A stretch of 64,000 nucleotides of DNA, taken from assembly GCF_004801295.1 (NCBI RefSeq), contig NZ_SSOC01000003.1:186001-250000 (forward strand). Direction: 5' to 3'. The notes under the pieces were generated by a model, which had not been told where the DNA came from, did no database searches, and was given only the letters and a program-made list of their open reading frames with translations. This document shows, piece by piece, positions 59,890-64,000 of this stretch. Within the stretch, counting starts at the first letter, position 1. Each line of letters begins with the position of its first letter. Both the position numbers and the translations under genes were made by a program. Origin of the DNA: Pseudothauera nasutitermitis (GTDB lineage Bacteria > Pseudomonadota > Gammaproteobacteria > Burkholderiales > Rhodocyclaceae).

Positions 59890-60883
59890 GCGGCGCCTCC
59901 GTGGGGGCCAGGTAGCGCGCGCCGCACTGCTTGAAGCGGCGGCGGCTGAACAGCACGGCGTGCGACCAGCCGTCCAGCCCCAGTTGCGCGGCGAGGGCAG
60001 CACGGCTGGCGAGCACTTCCTCGCGCGCCTTGCCGTGGATCATGCAGAACAGGTTGTAGCGCCAGTGCGGCGCGGCGCGCCGGCGGCGGTAGCACAGGGT
60101 GACGCCGGGCTGCGCACCGAGCAGGCGGCCGAGTTCGCCGACCCGTTCGTCGGGCACGTCCCACACGCACATGGCGTTGGCGGTGTAGCCCAGTTCGTGG
60201 TGGCGCACCACCACGCCGAAGCGTTGCAGCAGGCCGGCGTCCAGCCATTCGTCGATCAGCGCGCACACCAGCGCACCGGAAAGGTCGGCACGTTCACCCA
60301 GTTCGTCATAGGGCCGGACGCACAGCGGCAGGCCGTCCTGCAGGGCGGCGAGCAGCACGCTTTCGATTTCCGGCAACGCGCACGGCGTGCTGCTCGGCAG
60401 CGGCGCGCGCGCAGTGGGGGCAGCGGCGCCCGCCATGCCGCCGCACAGATCGAAGCCCAGATCGATGTGATAGGCCTCTTCCATCGGCAGTACGATGGGC
60501 TGCAGGCCGGTGTCGGCGGCGATGCCGGCGGTCACCGCCGTCAGGCGTTCCTGCGTGGCCGCGGTGAGCACGAACCACAGGTTGTAGTGGTGTTCGCGCT
60601 CGTAGTTGTGATTGACCTCGGCGAGCGCACTGACCCGGGCGGCCACGGCGTCCAGTTCGCCTTCCGGCACGGCCAGCGCGGCCAGCGCGCTGGCGCCCAG
60701 GCGGCGCGCGGCGACCACCGGGCCGATGCGGCTGACCACGCCTTGCGCCTGCCAGGCACGGAAGGCCTCCAGCACGGCCTGTTCGTCCAGGCCGACCGCC
60801 TCCCCCAGTTGCGCGAACGGACGTTCGACGCGCGGAAAATCGTGCTGCCAGTCGTTAAGCAGGCGCAGGCGGGCGGCTTCCAT
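59882..60883 (-). CDS. nirD: NirDL fusion, siroheme decarboxylase
   Basis: 333 residues from the ATG at 60883: NirD half (about 1-150; SRIGPVVAARRLGASALAAL, NHNYEREHHYNLWFVLTAAT) joined by a Pro/Ala-rich linker (about 160-175, APTARAPLPSSTPC) to a NirL half (about 178-333; LLQRFGVVVRHHELGYTANA). The nirD-nirL fusion is known from several denitrifiers. One polypeptide replaces two of the four subunits. Reading frame starts six bases after the nirF stop. Confidence 0.88.
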   Translation of the reverse strand: MEAARLRLLNDWQHDFPRVERPFAQLGEAVGLDEQAVLEAFRAWQAQGVVSRIGPVVAARRLGASALAALAVPEGELDAVAARVSALAEVNHNYEREHHYNLWFVLTAATQERLTAVTAGIAADTGLQPIVLPMEEAYHIDLGFDLCGGMAGAAAPTARAPLPSSTPCALPEIESVLLAALQDGLPLCVRPYDELGERADLSGALVCALIDEWLDAGLLQRFGVVVRHHELGYTANAMCVWDVPDERVGELGRLLGAQPGVTLCYRRRRAAPHWRYNLFCMIHGKAREEVLASRAALAAQLGLDGWSHAVLFSRRRFKQCGARYLAPTEAPHA

Positions 60884-60888
60884 GGCGC

Positions 60889-62067
60889 TCAGAATCCGAT
60901 GCGCACGGCGCGGCTGGTGAAGAAGATGCCGCTGGGGTGGGCGGCGGGCAGTTCGGCGACCGGCTTGCGGGTTTCGGTGTCGTACACCACCACCTTGTTG
61001 TCGTCGCGCGAGGACACCCACACCGCTTCGCCGCGCGGGGTGAATTCCATGTGCAGCACGGCGCGGCCCGGTTCCAGGGTGTCGATGACGCGGCGTTCCT
61101 GGGTGTCGATGACCTGCACCTTGGCGTTGTCCGGGAAGGCGAAGTTCACCCACACCTGGCGGCCGTCCGGGCGCGCCATGACGAACACCGGCTGGCTATG
61201 CACGGGAATGCGCGCCACCTCCTGCCAGGTGCGCGTATCGACCACCAGCACCTCGTGGCGGCCGATGGCCGGCAGGTAGGCATGGCCGCCGGCCACCGCC
61301 CAGCCGCGCAGGTGGGGCATCTTGTACACCGGCAGGGCTTCCTCGCCCTTGCCGTAGCCGGCGAGGATCTTCTGCACGCCGCGCTCCTTGTGCCAGATGT
61401 CCAGCATGGCCAGGCCGTCCTCGCCGAACAGGCCGGCGATGAAGTGGCGGCCGTCCGGGGTCACCAGCGCGTCGTAGGGCTGGCGGCCGGCGGTGAAGCG
61501 CTGGGTGCGCGGCTTGCGCGGATCGGAGAGGTCGGTGACCCAGATCTCGCCGGCCTCGAACAGCGCGTAGGCGAAACGCTGGCCGGGCAGATCCGCCAGG
61601 CCGACCACCTTGGCGCGCTGGCCGGGAGCGTATTCGGCGGGCACTTCGGAGAGTTGTTCCAGGGTATCGGCATCGAACACCTTGATGCCGCCCGGATCGT
61701 AGTTCTGCGCCACGACGAGGCGGCCATCCTGCGAGATCGATCCGCCGATGGAATTGCCCGCCTGGATGATGCGGCGGTCGATGCGCGCGCGCAGCAGGTC
61801 CACCTTGGTGAGCCCGCCATCGCGCCCGAACACGTAGCCGTAGCGCCCGTCGCGCGAGTAGGTGACGTGGGCATGCGACAGATCGCCCAGGCCGGGCACG
61901 GTGGCCAGCCGCTCGCGCGTGGTGTGCGAAACCACGGCGACCTGACCGTTGGCGCGCTCGATGATCAGACCGAGATCGCCGGTGCCACGCGGGGCCGGGT
62001 TGCTGGCGCAGCCGGCCAGCAGCAGAGCCGCGCAGGGCACGGCGAACAGAAGACGGGCGAGTTTCAT
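60889..62067 (-). CDS. nirF: NirF, d1-type propeller lipoprotein
   Basis: 392 residues. Lipoprotein signal MKLARLLFAVPCAALLLAG with Cys20 (LLAGCASN). Eight-blade d1-like propeller: SHAHVTYSRDGRYGYVFGRD, GGSISQDGRLVVAQNYDPGG, MPHLRGWAVAGGHAYLPAIG, VLHMEFTPRGEAVWVSSRDD. It has no heme c domain, as expected for NirF, which acts in periplasmic late heme d1 synthesis with NirN. The ATG at 62067 follows GGAGAAG; it overlaps the nirC stop. Confidence 0.93.
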   Translation of the reverse strand: MKLARLLFAVPCAALLLAGCASNPAPRGTGDLGLIIERANGQVAVVSHTTRERLATVPGLGDLSHAHVTYSRDGRYGYVFGRDGGLTKVDLLRARIDRRIIQAGNSIGGSISQDGRLVVAQNYDPGGIKVFDADTLEQLSEVPAEYAPGQRAKVVGLADLPGQRFAYALFEAGEIWVTDLSDPRKPRTQRFTAGRQPYDALVTPDGRHFIAGLFGEDGLAMLDIWHKERGVQKILAGYGKGEEALPVYKMPHLRGWAVAGGHAYLPAIGRHEVLVVDTRTWQEVARIPVHSQPVFVMARPDGRQVWVNFAFPDNAKVQVIDTQERRVIDTLEPGRAVLHMEFTPRGEAVWVSSRDDNKVVVYDTETRKPVAELPAAHPSGIFFTSRAVRIGF

Positions 62068-62417
62068 CGGGCTTCTCCAGCGGCGGGGAAGCCGCGCATC
62101 AGTTCTCGCACCACCCATTCGGCCTCCGGTTCGCTCATGAAGCGCGACCAGCCGGGCATGGCGGTGCCGGGGCGCCCGTTCATCACCGTGGCGACCATGG
62201 AATCGACCGGTTTCTCGGCCAGTGCGTGCGGCAGCAAGGCTGGCCCCAGCCCGCCGGCCAGGGTCAGCCCGTGACAGGAGCCACAGTCCTGCCGCACCAT
62301 GCTCACCAGTTCACGCTGGCGCGTCGGTTGCGGATCGGCGGCCGCCGCGGCGTAGGCGGCGGCGAAGGCCGCGCCGAGCAGTACCGCGACATGGACGAGG
62401 AGAGGGGGAGGTTTCAT
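62064..62417 (-). CDS. nirC: NirC, periplasmic c-type cytochrome
   Basis: 117 residues from the ATG at 62417. Signal peptide about 1-27 (VAVLLGAAFAAAYAAAAA); one heme c site CGSCH (Cys45, Cys48, His49) and axial Met in GTAMPGWSRFMSE. Electron carrier for nitrite reductase maturation or NirS. First gene of the minus-strand heme d1 operon, behind the Dnr-type box at 62479. Confidence 0.85.
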   Translation of the reverse strand: MKPPPLLVHVAVLLGAAFAAAYAAAAADPQPTRQRELVSMVRQDCGSCHGLTLAGGLGPALLPHALAEKPVDSMVATVMNGRPGTAMPGWSRFMSEPEAEWVVRELMRGFPAAGEAR

Positions 62418-62478
62418 CGCCGTATTTCCGCTACTCTGAACATGGGCATTACGATGGGCCGACGGGGCGCGAAAAACC

Positions 62479-62492
62479 TTGACTCGCATCAA
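62479..62492 (-). promoter_or_regulatory. FNR/Dnr-type box of heme d1 operon
   Basis: TTGAC-TCGC-ATCAA (as read on the + strand); an almost perfect dyad, centred 68 bp before nirC. Suits activation of nirCF(DL)GH by the Dnr-type regulator. Confidence 0.72.
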
Positions 62493-62559
62493 CCCACACC
62501 GGCCGGCCTTCGCCTTGTCGCCCCGCAGCCAGGGCTGCCAATATGAAACATGCATCCAC

Positions 62560-63552
62560 TCAGAAGACCTGCATCAGCCGCAGATTGACCCGGCTGTTTT
62601 CCTTGAAGCCGTTCTCCACCTTGAGATCGCGGCCGAGCGCCAGCAGCAGTTGCGTCTTCGGGCCGATGAAGTAGCCGCCGCCGATGCTGGCCTTGCGCTG
62701 CCGGGCTTCGTCGTCCTGGCGGACACCGTCGACGCGGGTTTCTCCGCCCCAGGTTTGCGACAGGCTGACGAAGGCGTTGGCCTTGGGCGTGAACTGGTAG
62801 CGCAGGTAGGCCTGCCCCTGGTAGAGCCGGTCCTGCTTGAGCGTGGCCTTGGCCGCGCCGTAGTCATCGTTCTCGCCGTGGAACATGACGTCTCCGGTCA
62901 GCTCGACGAACCAGTTCTTCGCCAGTCCCTTGACGAAGCCCACTTGCAGGTTGAACTTCCAGCGGTTCTCGCCCAGGTTGAGCGGGCGGTCGTGGTCGTA
63001 GCGGCCCGTGGGCAGATACAGGTAGGGAGAGATGCCCAGCCAGGTCCGGGAGGCGGTGTCATTGATCAGCCAGACCGGGGCGGCCAGGATGATGTCGCCC
63101 ACGCCGCTCGTATCGCCCAGCGCGCGCGTGTCCCGTCCGGCCTCCATCTGGCCGAACGGCACCAGGATCTGCGGCCCGACGATCAGCCCGCCGACCTTCG
63201 TGTAGTGCACCAGCCTGGCGATGCCCACGTCCGACACCAGCCGGTGGTCGCCCGCGACCTGCCGCCCTTGCGCGTAAAGCTTGTTGCGCTCGGCATGCTG
63301 GTAGTAGATCAGCCCCGCCGTCGTGCCCTCCGGCGCCGGGACGAAGTCGCCCGTGTCGACGTCGATGGCATGCGCGGCCAGCGGCGCCAGTGCGGCCATC
63401 AACAGTCCGATCCAGGCCATGACCTTGGGCGCACGGCCGCCGGGCCGCCCCCCTGCCCTATTGGCTTGAGACGGAACACAGCCGTGCATCGGACACGGCG
63501 CACAGGGCATGGCGGGCCGGCCATGCTTGTTGGCGAACAGCAGATACATCAT
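62560..63552 (-). CDS. outer-membrane transporter-like protein (phenol-degradation meta family)
   Basis: 330 residues from ATG 63552, supported by AAAGGA. Residues 1-44 form an unusual leader with CAPCPMHGC; the signal helix follows (about 45-61, MAWIGLLMAALAPLAAHA). Mature part is a beta-barrel: FVPAPEGTTAGLIYYQHAER, WLGISPYLYLPTGRYDHDRP, GYFIGPKTQLLLALGRDLKV, ending NLRLMQVF. It belongs to the MetA-pathway or SphA-like transporter family (PF13557 type), which imports aromatic or hydrophobic compounds. A start at 63420 would give a normal signal peptide. Transcribed alone. Confidence 0.75.
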   Translation of the reverse strand: MMYLLFANKHGRPAMPCAPCPMHGCVPSQANRAGGRPGGRAPKVMAWIGLLMAALAPLAAHAIDVDTGDFVPAPEGTTAGLIYYQHAERNKLYAQGRQVAGDHRLVSDVGIARLVHYTKVGGLIVGPQILVPFGQMEAGRDTRALGDTSGVGDIILAAPVWLINDTASRTWLGISPYLYLPTGRYDHDRPLNLGENRWKFNLQVGFVKGLAKNWFVELTGDVMFHGENDDYGAAKATLKQDRLYQGQAYLRYQFTPKANAFVSLSQTWGGETRVDGVRQDDEARQRKASIGGGYFIGPKTQLLLALGRDLKVENGFKENSRVNLRLMQVF

Positions 63553-63677
63553 GGAATCCTTTCGAGGCGGCGCCTCGGACCTGGCTCAATGGATGAAGCA
63601 GCGCGGCCGCAAGCCCGGGACGCCCCCGCCGCCGCGCAACGGACGCCTGTCCACGGCGAGGGCAACCGGCCCGGGAG

Positions 63678-64000
63678 TCAGCGGGGAAGGTTCGCGTTGG
63701 TGATGATCCAGAACTTCTTGACGAAGGGCCCTTTCGAGGTCCACTTCACCGGCAGGCCCGACGGCAGCGCGATGACGTCGCCGGCCTTGAAGTCGTATTC
63801 CTCGCCGGTTTCCTCATTGACCAGATGGGCCTGGCCTTCGAGCAGGAACATGGTTTCGTCGCCCAGCGGCGCGGTATACGGAATGGTGGAGGAGCCATCC
63901 GCATTGCAGCCCGCGATGCCCACGCCGGTGCGCCACAGGCCGCACATCAGCGTGCCCGTCGAGCCAGTGGCGCGCAGCATGAACAGCTCGCCGCAGACCT
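63678..64000 (-). CDS. cupin-domain protein, 5' end beyond window
   Basis: The frame is open to the window edge; the 107 residues seen include ATG 63980 but the in-frame upstream codons VCGELF suggest the gene continues. Cupin core: GDETMFLLEGQAHLVNEETG, KAGDVIALPSGLPVKWTSKG, ending FWIITNANLP. This resembles DUF861/EutQ-like small cupins. The metal-site His set is incomplete, so it may bind a ligand without metal catalysis. Function unknown. Confidence 0.6.
   Translation of the reverse strand, partial: VCGELFMLRATGSTGTLMCGLWRTGVGIAGCNADGSSTIPYTAPLGDETMFLLEGQAHLVNEETGEEYDFKAGDVIALPSGLPVKWTSKGPFVKKFWIITNANLPR

Overview
The window is GC-rich (clearly above 60% by eye) with dense, often overlapping genes. 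It carries a nitric oxide reductase locus, a heme d1 (nir) assembly locus, a DctBD-controlled C4-dicarboxylate transporter, class I fumarase and FecI/FecR/TonB-receptor iron loci. Together these suggest a denitrifying betaproteobacterium of the Rhodocyclales type (Thauera/Azoarcus-like). The genus is an inference from gene content, not from a marker gene. No rRNA, tRNA, CRISPR array or complete insertion sequence was seen.

Layout. 1-7 kb: 3'-truncated acetyl-CoA synthetase, then dctA behind a textbook sigma-54 promoter with two upstream palindromes, then dctB-dctD. 7-13.2 kb: a Phd-like antitoxin/zeta-like kinase pair, a first fecI-fecR-TonB receptor operon, and a graveyard of toxin-antitoxin and DUF4351-type remnants. 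13.2-15.5 kb: ecotin and fumarase. 15.5-27.1 kb (minus strand): a type I secretion cluster (HlyD adaptor, ABC exporter, giant RTX protein with a 483-bp tandem repeat). It is preceded by an AT-rich cassette of small secreted, membrane and ankyrin-like proteins, which runs back to a glycosyltransferase with an abnormal C-terminus. I read this as a polymorphic type I-secreted effector with an N-terminal toxin-like module and candidate immunity genes.

27.3-43.1 kb: norCB; a DNA alkylation repair pair (AdaA-AlkA fusion, Ogt); a glutamine amidotransferase; a MocR regulator divergent from a YggS-type PLP protein; an aminotransferase; OsmC; then the nor accessory operon norE-norF-norQ-membrane protein-Fe-S protein-norD and a Dnr-type regulator. 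43.1-49.4 kb: a small Cys protein, brnT-brnA, and an AraC regulator divergent from a hydrolase/MBL/SDR/alcohol dehydrogenase operon. 49.5-55.9 kb: a second fecI-fecR-TonB receptor operon, then a chorismatase/RidA-like enzyme with an unknown partner. 55.9-62.5 kb (minus): nirC-nirF-nirDL-nirG-nirH-nirJ-nirN, the heme d1 pathway. nirS itself is not here. The right edge holds an outer-membrane transporter-like protein and a truncated cupin.

Regulation. FNR/Dnr-type boxes (TTGAT-N4-ATCAA family) lie before norC, norE, nirC, nirJ and a Cys-rich periplasmic protein, and a weaker one before the chorismatase-like gene. The dnr product encoded here probably ties these into one nitrogen-oxide regulon. 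Both fecI genes have Fur-box-like promoters. Both TonB receptors share a distinctive promoter with identical spacing (GAAAAAATTT-N21-CGT), pointing to their own ECF sigma factors.
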